Below, one piece after another: positions 27,794 to 37,450 of a stretch of DNA of 38,989 nucleotides; the first letter of the stretch is position 1, and every line of letters starts with the position of its first letter. A program made the position numbers and the translations under genes. The notes under the pieces are model-generated. The model had not been told where the DNA came from, did no database searches, and was given only the letters and a program-made list of their open reading frames with translations. The DNA is from Mesorhizobium sp. ORS 3359 (GTDB lineage Bacteria > Pseudomonadota > Alphaproteobacteria > Rhizobiales > Rhizobiaceae). The stretch is taken from the NCBI GenBank assembly GCA_000824845.1, contig CCNC01000210.1, positions 1 through 38,989 on the forward strand. Direction: 5' to 3'.

Positions 27794-28569
27794 GCGCCCG
27801 GCGGCCGTCGATAGTGGTAGCGGTAGACTTCCTCGAAGCCGAGCGACCGGTAGAGCGAGAGCGCCGGTAGATTGCCGGCCTCGACCTGCAGCCAGGCCTC
27901 GCGCGCGCCGCGCAACCGGGCCCATTTCAGCGCCGACAGGATGAGATTGCGGCCATGGCCCTGTTTGCGCGCCGATTTTTCGGTGGCGACCTCGAACAGG
28001 CCGGCGAGATCGCCATCATGGACGCAGATCAGCGTCGCCAGCGGCTCGCTGCCGTCCTCAAGCGCGAACAGCCCAGCCTCGGGCTGAATGGCGCCGATGA
28101 CCTCCGACAGGCCGGGCCGCAGCGAGGCGTCCGAGCCGCTGGTCCTCAGCGACGCGCCGATGAAGCGGCTGATATCCTTGAGCGGTATCTGGTCCATGGC
28201 CGCGCCGAGCTCGAGGTCCTTGAGCGGCAGCCGCATCACCATGGATTCGTCGAACTTGTTCCAGCCGGCCTTGTCGAGATGCGTGGACAAGACCTGTCCC
28301 GACAGCGGCGACATGCGAAAGGTTAGCGGCCTGCCATAGGCATCGAAGCGGCGCGCGGCGCGGCCGATGCGCTCCTCGATGGCGTGCGTGTCGCCCGGAT
28401 CGAGCGGATTGACCGAGTTCAGGCGCTTGGCCGGATGCCCGGCGGTCAGCCGCACCACCCAGGTCCCGTCATAATGGACGGCCGCCGCCGGCCAGGCGCG
28501 AAAGCCCGCCGCCTCGTAGCGGCGCACAACCGCCAGCACGCTTGCCGGATGCCTGGACACCGGCGCCAT
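27790..28569 (-). CDS. GNAT family N-acetyltransferase
   Basis: Acetyl-CoA-dependent acetyltransferase, 259 aa. The GNAT core is in the C-terminal half: strand LATLICVHDGDLAGLFEVAT, the acetyl-CoA loop RKQGHGRNLI and the late motif AGNLPALSLYRSLGFEEVYR. The N-terminal half is a second, degenerate domain. It starts at 28569, sharing one base with the argJ stop (TGATG), and its own end overlaps mutT by four. Its place after argJ fits an acetyl-group role in arginine metabolism, but the substrate is unknown. Confidence 0.88.
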   Translation of the reverse strand: MAPVSRHPASVLAVVRRYEAAGFRAWPAAAVHYDGTWVVRLTAGHPAKRLNSVNPLDPGDTHAIEERIGRAARRFDAYGRPLTFRMSPLSGQVLSTHLDKAGWNKFDESMVMRLPLKDLELGAAMDQIPLKDISRFIGASLRTSGSDASLRPGLSEVIGAIQPEAGLFALEDGSEPLATLICVHDGDLAGLFEVATEKSARKQGHGRNLILSALKWARLRGAREAWLQVEAGNLPALSLYRSLGFEEVYRYHYRRPPGA

Positions 28570-29810
28570 CAGCTCCGGTAGTCGCCGTTGATGGCGACAT
28601 ATTCCTTGGTCAGGTCGCAGGTCCACACCGTCGCCTTGCCGCGGCCGATGCCGATATCGGCGCGGATGCGGATGTCGTCGCGCTTCATATAGGCAGACGT
28701 CGCTTCCTCCGAATAGGCCGGATCGCGCTCGCCTTCATGCGCCAGGCGATTGTCGCCGAACCAGATCGACAGCCGGTCGCGGTCGGCCGGCTCTCCGGCC
28801 TTGCCGACGGCCATGACGACGCGACCCCAATTGGCGTCCTCGCCGGCGACGGCCGTCTTGACCAGCGGCGAATTGGCGATCGACAGCGCGATGCGCTTGG
28901 CCGAACGCGCCGACTTGGCGCCGGTGACGGTGACCTCGACCTGCTTGCGCGCGCCCTCGCCGTCGCGCACCACTTGCAGCGCCAGCGACTTGAGCACCTT
29001 GCCGAGCGCTCGCCGGAACGCGCCAAGCCGCGCATCCTTGGCGTCGCTGATCGCCGGCGCGCCCCGCGCGGCGGCCTTGCCGGTGGCGAAGATGAGCAGC
29101 GTGTCGCTGGTCGAGGTGTCGCTGTCGACGGTCACCGCGTTGAAGGTCTTGGCCGTGCCGCGCGACAGCAGGTCCTGCAGCACGGGCGCCGCGATCGGCG
29201 CGTCGGTGGCGATGAAGGAAAGCATCGTCGCCATGTCGGGCGCGATCATGCCGGCGCCCTTGGCGATGCCGTTGATCGTCACGTCGGCATCGCCGAGCTT
29301 GACCGTCACCGTCACCACCTTCGGATAGGTGTCGGTGGTCATGATGGCCTTGGCGGCCTCGGTCCACAGGTCCGGCTTGCCGTCCTTGACCAGGCCGGCG
29401 AGCAGATGGCTGAATTTGGTGGTGTCGAGCGGCTCGCCGATGACCCCGGTCGAGGCCAGAAACACCTCGCTCTCGGAACATCCGGCGGCCTTCGCCGCCG
29501 CCTCGCCGGTCAGCGCGGTCGAGACCTTGCCCTTCTTGCCGGTGAAGGCGTTGGCATTCCCGGAATTGACCACCAGCACACGCGCCTTGCCGGCAGGCAG
29601 GTTCTGGCGGCAGAAGTCGACCGGCGCCGACGGGCATTTCGACCTGGTGAACACGCCGGCGACAGCCGTGCCCGGATCGAAGACCATGGCGAGCAGGTCG
29701 GTTCTATTCCGGTATTTGATGCCCGCCTCGGCCGTCGCGATGCGCACACCCTCGATGACCGGCATCTTGGGATATTTCTTCGGTGCGAGCGGCGAGATCG
29801 TAGCGGACAT
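28569..29810 (-). CDS. argJ: Bifunctional glutamate N-acetyltransferase / amino-acid acetyltransferase
   Basis: Moves the acetyl group from N-acetylornithine to glutamate, the cyclic step of arginine synthesis; some members also use acetyl-CoA. It is 413 aa. The self-cleavage site is intact in MATML, between Ala194 and Thr195, the threonine being the catalytic nucleophile of the beta chain. NSGNANAFTG and ASTGVIGEPL are further family marks. The ATG at 29810 (MSATISPLAP) is chosen from the family; the frame continues upstream without homologous sequence. It is first in the argJ-GNAT-mutT run and divergent from tetR. Confidence 0.97.
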   Translation of the reverse strand: MSATISPLAPKKYPKMPVIEGVRIATAEAGIKYRNRTDLLAMVFDPGTAVAGVFTRSKCPSAPVDFCRQNLPAGKARVLVVNSGNANAFTGKKGKVSTALTGEAAAKAAGCSESEVFLASTGVIGEPLDTTKFSHLLAGLVKDGKPDLWTEAAKAIMTTDTYPKVVTVTVKLGDADVTINGIAKGAGMIAPDMATMLSFIATDAPIAAPVLQDLLSRGTAKTFNAVTVDSDTSTSDTLLIFATGKAAARGAPAISDAKDARLGAFRRALGKVLKSLALQVVRDGEGARKQVEVTVTGAKSARSAKRIALSIANSPLVKTAVAGEDANWGRVVMAVGKAGEPADRDRLSIWFGDNRLAHEGERDPAYSEEATSAYMKRDDIRIRADIGIGRGKATVWTCDLTKEYVAINGDYRS

Positions 29811-29925
29811 CGGAACCCCGGAACGGCAATGAAGCGAAAGGAAGGCCGGTTTGCCCGATAGCGCGTCCCGGCGCAAGGGGCGTTCTGGCCACGCCTGATC
29901 GCCCCGGCCGAAGGGCTCGCGGTCT

Positions 29926-29940
29926 GAAACGGATCGTTTC
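29926..29940. promoter_or_regulatory. Possible TetR operator
   Basis: Perfect palindrome GAAACG-GAT-CGTTTC, followed at once by another GTTTCG, in the 188-base gap between argJ and the tetR gene. It lies about 60 bases before the tetR start, the usual place for an autoregulatory site. Confidence 0.5.
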
Positions 29941-29998
29941 GTTTCGCCCGCGAAGCCAATATGATCGTCACCAGATTCACCGACTAAGGAAGACATCG

Positions 29999-30592
29999 AT
30001 GGGCGAAGCCGCCGCTCGCGGGCGCAAGTCGATCGGCGCGAAACGCAATCCCGAGAGCGCCGATGCCATCATCGAGGCGGCCGAGGCCGTGCTGCGCGAA
30101 GCGGGCTATGCCGGCTTCTCGATCGAGGCCGTCGCCCGGCGGGCGCGGGCGGGAAAACCGACCATCTATCGCTGGTGGCCGAGCAAGGCGGCGCTGCTGA
30201 TCGAGATCTACCAGCGACAGAAGCATGTCGAGACACCCGACACCGGAAACGTCGAGGACGACCTGGCCGGCTTTCTCGAAAATCTCTTCGCCCATTGGCG
30301 CGACACCCCGTCTGGCAACATCTACCGCTCGCTGATCGCGGAGGCACAGTCGGACGACGCAGCCGCGACCGTGCTTGCCGAGTATTCGAGGGAACGCCGC
30401 AGCCATACCGGCCGGATCATCGAGCGCGCCAAGGCGCGGGGCGAGGTGGCGGCCGATGTCGATGCCGGGATTGTCGCCGATCTGATCGCGTCCTACGCCT
30501 GGCGGCATCTGCTGACCGGACGGCTCGACGAGGACGAGGCGGCGATCCGCGCGGCCGTTGGCTACATCACGCGGGGGATACTGACCGCCTGA
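29999..30592 (+). CDS. TetR/AcrR family transcriptional regulator
   Basis: Dimeric repressor, 197 aa. The N-terminal HTH is clear: AIIEAAEAVLREAGYAGFSI, then EAVARRARAGKPTIYRWWPS and KAALL (about 23-67). The rest is a helical ligand domain without close marks. The ATG at 29999 has AAGGAAG six bases upstream. No enzyme or pump gene follows. It may control itself through the palindrome at 29926-29940 or act elsewhere; control of argJ would be unusual. It ends ten bases before a strong two-way terminator. Confidence 0.9.
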   Translation: MGEAAARGRKSIGAKRNPESADAIIEAAEAVLREAGYAGFSIEAVARRARAGKPTIYRWWPSKAALLIEIYQRQKHVETPDTGNVEDDLAGFLENLFAHWRDTPSGNIYRSLIAEAQSDDAAATVLAEYSRERRSHTGRIIERAKARGEVAADVDAGIVADLIASYAWRHLLTGRLDEDEAAIRAAVGYITRGILTA

Positions 30593-30602
30593 GCCAAAAG
30601 CA

Positions 30603-30628
30603 AAAAGGGCGCCGCATGGCGCCCTTTT
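30603..30628. terminator. Bidirectional rho-independent terminator
   Basis: Perfect 11-bp stem AAAAGGGCGCC/GGCGCCCTTTT with loop GCAT. The T-runs at both ends serve the convergent tetR and peptidylprolyl isomerase genes. Confidence 0.9.
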
Positions 30629-30652
30629 CAGGATAATCAGGCCGACAGCCGA

Positions 30653-31573
30653 TTACTTGCCCGCTTCCAGCGTGTCGACGTCCTTCTTGAGCCTCTCGTC
30701 CGGAATCTCGACCTTGGCGGCGGCGCGCAGGTCCTTCACCATGGCGAAATACTTGTCGCGGATTACTGCCTGCTTGGCCTGGTCCTTGACGTCGTCGAAG
30801 GCCGGCGGCTGCTTGGCGCGCTTGTCCTCGAGCTTGATGACGTGCCAGCCGAACTGCGTCTGCACCGGCTCCTTGGTGTACTTGCCGACCTCGAGCGCGA
30901 AGGCCGCCTTATCGAATTCCGGCACCATCTGGCCCGGTCCGAACCAGCCGAGATCGCCGCCACTGGTCTTGCCCGAGGGGTCGTTGGTGTGTTCGTTGGC
31001 GAGCTTCTGGAAGTCGGCGCCGCCGTCGAGCTGCTTGATGATCGCCTCGGCCTCTTCCTTCGTCTTCACGAGGATGTGACGCGCATGCACTTCGTTGACT
31101 GGCGGCGTGTTGGCGATCTCCTGGTCGTAGCGGGCGCGGATTTCGGCGTCCGTGACCTTGTCGACCACTTCCTTCTCGACGACCTCGCCATGCAGCGCGC
31201 GCGCCTGCAGGAAAGCCATGCGGCGCTGGAAGTCGGCGTCCTTGTCGAGGCCGCTGTCGACCGCCTTCTTGGCCATGACGCGGATTTCGATCGCCGCCGA
31301 AAGGGCAGCCGCGCGACGCTGATCAGGCGGCAGCTGCGCGAACTGCTGCGAGAGTTCGCCTTCGGCGAGCTGAAGATCGGCCTCGGTCAGCTTCTCGCCA
31401 TTGATGGTGGCGACCACGGCATTGGGATCGACCGGCGCCGCGGGAGCGGCTGCAGGCGCGGTGGCATCCGCGGGCTTGGTCTCCTGCGCCATCAGCGGCG
31501 GCAGGCTAAGAGCCGAGAGCCCGAAGGCCAGACCGAGGCTGGCGAGCGAGGCGCGGCGGAACGACAGGGACAT
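30653..31573 (-). CDS. Parvulin-type peptidylprolyl isomerase (PpiC/SurA-like), exported
   Basis: Periplasmic folding helper that isomerises proline bonds, probably for outer-membrane proteins leaving the Sec pathway. The 306-aa precursor has a signal peptide at about 1-29 (ending PPLMAQE) and an Ala/Pro linker. A SurA_N-like helical region (about 50-155) and one rotamase domain (about 160-255) follow, with VHARHILVKT, GGDLGWFG and FGWHVIKLED. The ATG at 31573 is chosen for the signal peptide, with GGAG about nine bases upstream. It is divergent from secA, whose product exports it. Confidence 0.92.
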   Translation of the reverse strand: MSLSFRRASLASLGLAFGLSALSLPPLMAQETKPADATAPAAAPAAPVDPNAVVATINGEKLTEADLQLAEGELSQQFAQLPPDQRRAAALSAAIEIRVMAKKAVDSGLDKDADFQRRMAFLQARALHGEVVEKEVVDKVTDAEIRARYDQEIANTPPVNEVHARHILVKTKEEAEAIIKQLDGGADFQKLANEHTNDPSGKTSGGDLGWFGPGQMVPEFDKAAFALEVGKYTKEPVQTQFGWHVIKLEDKRAKQPPAFDDVKDQAKQAVIRDKYFAMVKDLRAAAKVEIPDERLKKDVDTLEAGK

Positions 31574-31679
31574 CAAGATAACTCCAATGGGATTGCCAAT
31601 GAGGATCGCGTGAGCGGAAGGGTTCCAGATCAGTCGGATTGTGGCGGAATTTGGCGCTGCCCATAGGGCTAACGCGGCG

Positions 31680-31708
31680 TTGACATCGATTGAGCCCCCT
31701 CTTATCTG
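31680..31708 (+). promoter_or_regulatory. Sigma-70-type promoter for secA
   Basis: TTGACA at 31680-31685, a 17-base spacer and TATCTG at 31703-31708, about 120 bases before the secA ATG. The long leader contains a small TCCGC/GCGGA hairpin. Confidence 0.6.
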
Positions 31709-31835
31709 TCCAACGACTTGGCGTCCAGAACCGTTTTCCGGGCGCTTTTTGCGTTTGTCCGCATTCACGCGGATTTGATGGGCCCGCCAGGCGCCTGTCG
31801 CAAACGGCCAAAATTGCTATCGAAAGGACCATTGG

Positions 31836-34568
31836 ATGGTCAGTCTCGGCGGTCTCGCCCGTAAGGTTTTCGGTTCTTCCAACGACCGGCGCGTCAAGTC
31901 GACCCGGCCCAGGGTCGAAGCCATCAACGCCATGGAAAACGAGATGCGGGCCCTTTCCGACGCCGAGCTTGCCGGGCGTACGGAGAAATTCCGCCAGGAT
32001 CTCGCCAACGGCGCTTCGCTCGACGATCTCTTGGTCCCGGCCTTCGCCACGGTGCGCGAGGCGGCCCGCCGCGTGCTCGGCATGCGGCCTTTCGACGTCC
32101 AGTTGATCGGCGGCATGGTGCTGCACAACGGCGGCATAGCCGAGATGCGCACCGGCGAGGGCAAGACCCTGGTCGCCACCTTGCCCGTGTATCTCAACGC
32201 GCTCGCCGGCAAGGGCGTGCATGTCGTCACCGTCAACGACTACCTCGCCAAGCGCGACGCCGAATGGATGGGCCGCGTCTACAAATTCCTCGGCCTGACC
32301 GTCGGCATCATCGTCCACGGCCTTTCCGACGACGAGCGCCGCGAGGCCTACGCCTGCGACGTCACCTATGCCACCAACAACGAGCTCGGCTTCGACTATC
32401 TGCGCGACAACATGAAGTATGAGCGCTCGCAGATGGTGCAGCGCGGCCATTCCTACGCGATCGTCGACGAGGTCGATTCCATCCTGGTGGACGAGGCGCG
32501 CACACCGCTGATCATTTCCGGCCCGCTCGAGGACCGCTCGGAAATGTACAACACCATCGACGCCTTCATGCTGAAGCTCGGCCCGGCCGACTACGAGGTC
32601 GACGAGAAGCAGAAGACGACGATCTTCACCGAGGAAGGAACCGAGAAGCTCGAAAACATGCTGACAGCGGCGGGCTTGCTCAAAGGTGAGTCGCTCTATG
32701 ACGTCGAGAATGTGGCCATCGTCCACCACGTCAACAACGCGCTGAAGGCGCATCTGCTGTTCCAGAAGGATCGCGATTACATCGTGCGCAATGGCGAGAT
32801 CGTCATCATCGACGAGTTCACAGGCCGCATGATGCCCGGACGCCGCTATTCGGAAGGCCTGCACCAGGCGCTCGAGGCCAAGGAGCATGTGCAGATCCAG
32901 CCGGAGAACCAGACGCTGGCCTCCGTCACCTTCCAGAACTATTTCCGCCTCTACAAGAAGCTCGCCGGCATGACCGGCACGGCGCTGACCGAGGCCGAGG
33001 AATTCGCCAACATCTACAATCTCGAAGTCACCGAGATCCCGACCAACCTGCCGGTCGCCCGCAAGGACGAGGACGACGAGGTCTACCGTACGGTAGACGA
33101 GAAATACAAGGCGATCGTCAAGGAAATCAAAGAGGCACGCGAGCGTGGCCAGCCGATCCTGGTCGGCACCACCTCGATCGAGAAATCCGAGCTGCTGGCC
33201 GAGCGCCTGCGCAAGGAAGGCATCAAGGACTTCGAGGTGCTGAACGCCCGCCACCATGAGCGCGAGGCGTCCATCGTCGCCCAGGCCGGCAAGCCCGGCG
33301 CCATCACCATCGCCACCAACATGGCCGGCCGCGGCACCGACATCAAGCTCGGCGGCAATGCCGAGATGCGCATCGCCGAGGAGCTTGGCGACATGCCGGC
33401 CGGCCCCGAGCGCGAGGCGCGGGAGAAGGCCATCATCGACGATGTCGAGCGCCTGAAGGAAAAGGCGCTGGCCGCCGGCGGCCTCTACGTTCTGGCCACC
33501 GAACGCCACGAATCGCGCCGCATCGACAACCAGCTGCGCGGCCGCTCCGGCCGTCAGGGCGATCCGGGCCGCTCGAAATTCTTCCTGTCGCTGCAGGATG
33601 ACCTGATGCGCATCTTCGGCTCCGAGCGCATGGACGGCATGCTGCAGAAGCTCGGCCTCAAGGAAGACGAGGCGATCATCCATCCCTGGATCAACAAGGC
33701 GCTGGAGAAGGCGCAGAAGAAGGTCGAGGCGCGCAACTTCGACATCCGCAAGAATCTGTTGAAGTATGACGACGTCTCGAACGACCAGCGCAAGGTGGTG
33801 TTCGAGCAGCGCATCGAGCTGATGGACGGCGAAGGCCTGTCGGAGACGATCACCGAGATGCGTGAAGGCGTCATCGAGGAGATCGTCGCCAAGAACATTC
33901 CCGAAAACGCCTATGCCGAGCAATGGAACGTCGCCGGCCTCAAGGAAGAGGTAGGGCAATACCTCAACCTGGACCTGCCGATCGAGGAATGGGTCAAGGA
34001 AGAGGGCATCGCCGAGGACGACATCCGCGATCGGATCACTGCCGCGGCCGACGCCGCCGCCAAGGAGCGCGCCGACCGCTTCGGCCCCGACGTGATGAAT
34101 TATGTCGAGCGTTCGGTGGTGTTGCAGACGCTCGATCATCTGTGGCGCGAGCATATCGTCAATCTCGATCATCTGCGCTCGGTCGTCGGCTTCCGCGGCT
34201 ACGCCCAGCGCGACCCGCTGCAGGAATACAAGGGCGAAGCCTTCGAGCTGTTCCAGGGCATGCTGGGCAATTTGCGCCAGGCCGTCACCGCGCAGCTGAT
34301 GCGCGTCGAGCTGGTGCGCGAGGCTGCGGACGCGCCGCCGCCCCAGGCGCCCGAGATGTTCGGCAGCCATATCGACGGCTCCACCGGCGAGGACGATTTC
34401 CAGGGCGGCGAAACCGCGCTTCTCCTGCGCCAGGATTCGAATACCGTCGTCGCTCCGGAAAACCGCGACCCGAAGAACCCGGCGACCTGGGGCAAGGTCG
34501 GCCGCAACGAAGCCTGCCCCTGCGGCTCCGGCAAGAAATACAAGCACTGCCACGGCGCCTTCGTCTGA
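31836..34568 (+). CDS. secA: Preprotein translocase ATPase SecA
   Basis: Motor that pushes unfolded precursors through SecYEG into the periplasm using ATP. It is 910 aa, full length. Walker A MRTGEGKT is at 104-111 and the DEVD-type motif IVDEVDSILVDEARTP comes near 208. The preprotein cross-linking domain follows, and NBD2 contains TNMAGRGTDIKLGG and QLRGRSGRQGD. The C-terminal tail carries the SEC-C zinc site CPCGSGKKYKHCH, which binds SecB and lipids. The start MVSLGGLARKVFG is the family start. It is transcribed alone, ahead of hairpins at 34584 and 34623. Confidence 0.98.
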   Translation: MVSLGGLARKVFGSSNDRRVKSTRPRVEAINAMENEMRALSDAELAGRTEKFRQDLANGASLDDLLVPAFATVREAARRVLGMRPFDVQLIGGMVLHNGGIAEMRTGEGKTLVATLPVYLNALAGKGVHVVTVNDYLAKRDAEWMGRVYKFLGLTVGIIVHGLSDDERREAYACDVTYATNNELGFDYLRDNMKYERSQMVQRGHSYAIVDEVDSILVDEARTPLIISGPLEDRSEMYNTIDAFMLKLGPADYEVDEKQKTTIFTEEGTEKLENMLTAAGLLKGESLYDVENVAIVHHVNNALKAHLLFQKDRDYIVRNGEIVIIDEFTGRMMPGRRYSEGLHQALEAKEHVQIQPENQTLASVTFQNYFRLYKKLAGMTGTALTEAEEFANIYNLEVTEIPTNLPVARKDEDDEVYRTVDEKYKAIVKEIKEARERGQPILVGTTSIEKSELLAERLRKEGIKDFEVLNARHHEREASIVAQAGKPGAITIATNMAGRGTDIKLGGNAEMRIAEELGDMPAGPEREAREKAIIDDVERLKEKALAAGGLYVLATERHESRRIDNQLRGRSGRQGDPGRSKFFLSLQDDLMRIFGSERMDGMLQKLGLKEDEAIIHPWINKALEKAQKKVEARNFDIRKNLLKYDDVSNDQRKVVFEQRIELMDGEGLSETITEMREGVIEEIVAKNIPENAYAEQWNVAGLKEEVGQYLNLDLPIEEWVKEEGIAEDDIRDRITAAADAAAKERADRFGPDVMNYVERSVVLQTLDHLWREHIVNLDHLRSVVGFRGYAQRDPLQEYKGEAFELFQGMLGNLRQAVTAQLMRVELVREAADAPPPQAPEMFGSHIDGSTGEDDFQGGETALLLRQDSNTVVAPENRDPKNPATWGKVGRNEACPCGSGKKYKHCHGAFV

Positions 34569-34583
34569 CGCAGTCTTCCTTCT

Positions 34584-34598
34584 CCCCGTCATACGGGG
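34584..34598 (+). repeat. Small hairpin in a repeat-like stretch after secA
   Basis: CCCCGT-CAT-ACGGGG, perfect 6-bp stem, 16 bases after the secA stop. The preceding TCTTCCTTCTCCCC recurs near 38949, suggesting a scattered intergenic repeat. Confidence 0.5.
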
Positions 34599-34622
34599 GT
34601 GAGAAGTGGTCCGCGAAGCGGA

Positions 34623-34648
34623 CGAAAAGCCAATTGCTTGGCTTTTCG
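34623..34648. terminator. Rho-independent-type terminator after secA
   Basis: Perfect 11-bp stem CGAAAAGCCAA/TTGGCTTTTCG with loop TTGC. The T-run lies within the stem, so it could stop transcription from either side. Confidence 0.65.
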
Positions 34649-34772
34649 AACGACGAACGCCCGGAGCCTTGCGAAGGGCCCGCCAGTGCCCGAAGGGCGG
34701 ATGAGGGGCAGCGCCGGCGCCGGCGATTACCGCAGGTCGCCTGACTTGTTCGGGCTTCCCGTCAGCTGAACC

Positions 34773-37361
34773 TTACACCAGCCCCGACGCGCGCGCCGCG
34801 GCCGCTGCTTCGCCGCGCGAGACGGCTTCCAGTTTCCCGAGCACCGCCGAAACGTGGTGATCGACCGTCTTCGGCGAGATCGCCATATGCGCGGCGATCT
34901 TCTTGTTGGAGAAGCCCCGTTCGATCAACTGCAGGACCTCCATCTGGCGCTGCGTGAGGCCGGCCTGGTTGGCGCGCGTCGCCTGCCTCGGACCTCTGGC
35001 AATGCCGCTCACACCGCTCTGCCGCAGGAGGCCGCGCACATGCTGCGCCACCGGCCTTGCGCCGAGCGCCTCGAAAATATCCAGCGCTTCACGCTGCGCG
35101 GCCTCGTCGCCCTGCAGCAAGGCGAGCGCCCGCTCGAATGGGGCGCCTATGCTTGCCCAAAGCGCAGCCGCGGCGCGCCAGTCGCCGATCAATTGCAGGC
35201 GATGCGGCTCGGCCATGCCGTCGGTCTCGCCGGGATCGCTTTCCGGCGACAAAAGCCGCCGCCATATCGCCAGCTCGCCGAACACAGCCCGCGTCGGCGC
35301 GAGGCCTTCGGCAAGGGCGATCAGATGCAGCGCTTCATCCCTGTCGCCCTCGCCCAGCCACGCCAGCTCGGCCAACACCCCGGCAAAAGGCACAAGCCGT
35401 TGCAGTTCCATGCCCTTGTCCAGGAACCGCCTCATCTCTTCCACGATCGGCTCGGCCGACGGGTCGCCGCGGCGGATGCGCAATCTGGCCAGGGCCACCA
35501 GCGACGGATAGCGCACCAACGGCGTCGTTGCTTCATCGTCGACAACCTCATGAGCCACCGCCGCGGCGTCGTCCCAGAGGCCGAGCCTCAGCAGCAGCTG
35601 CGCCTGCACGCCGCGCATGTAGTCGCGCCATGTCGCGAGATCGTTCTCGACGCAGTAGCCGATGCCGCGCTCCAGCAACGAGGACGCCTCCTTGAAGTTG
35701 AGTCTGTTCATCTCGACGCAGGCGCAATTGGTGAAGGCGCGCGCCGCATGTTCCTGGAAGTTGCCCGACAATGCGATTCCCAAGCTGCGGGCGAGATCGC
35801 GCCGCCCTTTGGCGAAGTCCAGCCATTGCCCGGCGGCGCCGACATTGTTGAGGGCGTGGCAGAGGATGTCGGGCCGGTTGAGCCGCTCCGCCAGCTCCAC
35901 GGCCTTGCCGCCGAGCATGAGCGTGTCCTCGAGCCGTTCGGCGAGCATCGCCAGCTGCGAGAGGTTGGAATAAGCCATGGCGAGTTCGGGGCCGTCAGGC
36001 GCTGTCTCCAGAAGCTCCACGGCCTGTGCTCCGAACCTGTCCGCGGTCTCGCGATCGCCGAGCAGGTAGGCAAAGCGCGACAGGCAGCGTAGACCGTCGC
36101 CCTCCTTGACCCGATCGCCTAGCGCTTGGCGCAGCAGGCGCGCCTGCTCCTGCGCCTCCATGGCCGCCTCGACGCGGCCGATCAAGTGGCACTCGAAAGC
36201 ATGGCCCTCATAGAGCTCGGCTCGCTTCTCGACCGGCAGCATATCTGCATAGCGCAGGGCAACCTCGTAATAACCCACCGCGTCGCGATGCGCGCCGACC
36301 CGCGAAGCCTCGCGCGCCGCGGTCGGCGCGAGCTCGCGCACCACGTCCAGGTTCTGCGCTTCCACGGCATGATGCACCAGCCTGGCGGTGGCCACTTGCG
36401 GGTTTTCGCGCAAGGCCGACAAGGCGCGTTCATTGTATTCGCGCCGTTTGCTCGGCGTCAGCGCCATCTCGATTGCCGTACGGGCGATCTCGTGCCGGAA
36501 GGCATAGCCGTCGCCGAAATCCTCGAGCAGGCCGTTGGCGACGCATTCGGCGAGCTGGCCGGCGGCGGCAATCCCGCAAAGGCCGCTCAGCGCCCAGGCG
36601 TCGGCGCGGCGTGGAAACACCGAGACGGCGTCGAGCATCGAGCGCGCGCCCGGCGACAGTTTTTCGGCGCGCGCCAGCACGGCGTCGCGCACGCTTGCCG
36701 GCAAGGCGCCATCGCCTTCGGCGGCGAGCAGCTCGGTGACAAAGAAGGCGTTGCCGGCGCTTGCCCGGTAGATCGCGTCGCCGTCGCGCTCGGCGGTTGC
36801 GGCCAGAGACAGCACGGCGCGTTCGCTGAGCAGCGGCACGTCGATACGCACGACATTGCCGGCCGGGATCTCGCCGAGCGCTCGGCGCACGCGCATCTGC
36901 CCTTCGCTGCGATCGGTCCGCGCCGTGATCAGGAGCAGGATGCGGGTGTTTGCGATGCGCCGGCCTAGGAAGCGCACGAAATCGAGTGTCGCGTCGTCGG
37001 CCCAGTGCAGATCCTCGATGACGAGCAGGCACGGGCCCTTCGCCTCGAAGACGTCGAGCGCCTCGGAAAACAACGGCAGCCGCTGCACCTGGCGGTCGTC
37101 CATCGCCCGCGGCAGTTCCCACCGCGCGTCGCGGGCCAGATCATAAAGCGGTCCCAGCGGATCCGGGATGGACAGGTCCTCGCAGGCACTGCGAAGCATT
37201 GTCAGGCCATCATCCAGTCGGCTCGCGAACGCCTCGACCAGCGCCGTCTTGCCGGCGCCCGCCTCGCCCAAGACGACCACGATGCGGCCGCGGCCCCCGA
37301 TTGCGTCCGCCAACAGGGCATCCATCTGCTGCAGCTGCGGCTGCCGTTCCAGAAGCATCAT
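34773..37361 (-). CDS. Large ATP-binding LuxR-family (LAL-type) transcriptional regulator
   Basis: A regulator of about 862 aa. An N-terminal AAA/NTPase domain has Walker A GEAGAGKT at 32-39 and Walker B LLVIEDLHWADD near 117-128. A long helical TPR-like middle follows (about 380-770). The C-terminal LuxR HTH begins LTQRQMEVLQLIERGFSNKK, with KTVDHHVSAVLGKLEA as the recognition part. LAL/MalT-type proteins switch on transcription after binding ATP and a small ligand. ATGs at 37361 (after GAGAGAG) and 37388 are both possible. It is divergent from the DUF4242 gene across 321 bases holding an inverted repeat and a palindromic element, so that gene is its likeliest target. Confidence 0.88.
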   Translation of the reverse strand: MMLLERQPQLQQMDALLADAIGGRGRIVVVLGEAGAGKTALVEAFASRLDDGLTMLRSACEDLSIPDPLGPLYDLARDARWELPRAMDDRQVQRLPLFSEALDVFEAKGPCLLVIEDLHWADDATLDFVRFLGRRIANTRILLLITARTDRSEGQMRVRRALGEIPAGNVVRIDVPLLSERAVLSLAATAERDGDAIYRASAGNAFFVTELLAAEGDGALPASVRDAVLARAEKLSPGARSMLDAVSVFPRRADAWALSGLCGIAAAGQLAECVANGLLEDFGDGYAFRHEIARTAIEMALTPSKRREYNERALSALRENPQVATARLVHHAVEAQNLDVVRELAPTAAREASRVGAHRDAVGYYEVALRYADMLPVEKRAELYEGHAFECHLIGRVEAAMEAQEQARLLRQALGDRVKEGDGLRCLSRFAYLLGDRETADRFGAQAVELLETAPDGPELAMAYSNLSQLAMLAERLEDTLMLGGKAVELAERLNRPDILCHALNNVGAAGQWLDFAKGRRDLARSLGIALSGNFQEHAARAFTNCACVEMNRLNFKEASSLLERGIGYCVENDLATWRDYMRGVQAQLLLRLGLWDDAAAVAHEVVDDEATTPLVRYPSLVALARLRIRRGDPSAEPIVEEMRRFLDKGMELQRLVPFAGVLAELAWLGEGDRDEALHLIALAEGLAPTRAVFGELAIWRRLLSPESDPGETDGMAEPHRLQLIGDWRAAAALWASIGAPFERALALLQGDEAAQREALDIFEALGARPVAQHVRGLLRQSGVSGIARGPRQATRANQAGLTQRQMEVLQLIERGFSNKKIAAHMAISPKTVDHHVSAVLGKLEAVSRGEAAAAARASGLV

Positions 37362-37430
37362 CGCTCTCTCGCGAAATTGGAATTCCATCGTGACGGACCG
37401 CCGCCGCGATAGCGTGGGAGACAGCTCCAA

Positions 37431-37450
37431 AATGTGACTTTCCACACATT
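37431..37450. promoter_or_regulatory. Possible operator of the LAL-type regulator
   Basis: Inverted repeat AATGTG-N8-CACATT, perfect over six bases each side, about 70 bases from the regulator start in the divergent gap. It has the size and spacing of a dimer site; the link to this regulator is inference. Confidence 0.35.

Noticed and set aside
31506..34592. A 1028-codon open frame on the minus strand opposite secA
   Set aside because: It mirrors secA codon by codon, has no recognisable domain and is a high-GC shadow.
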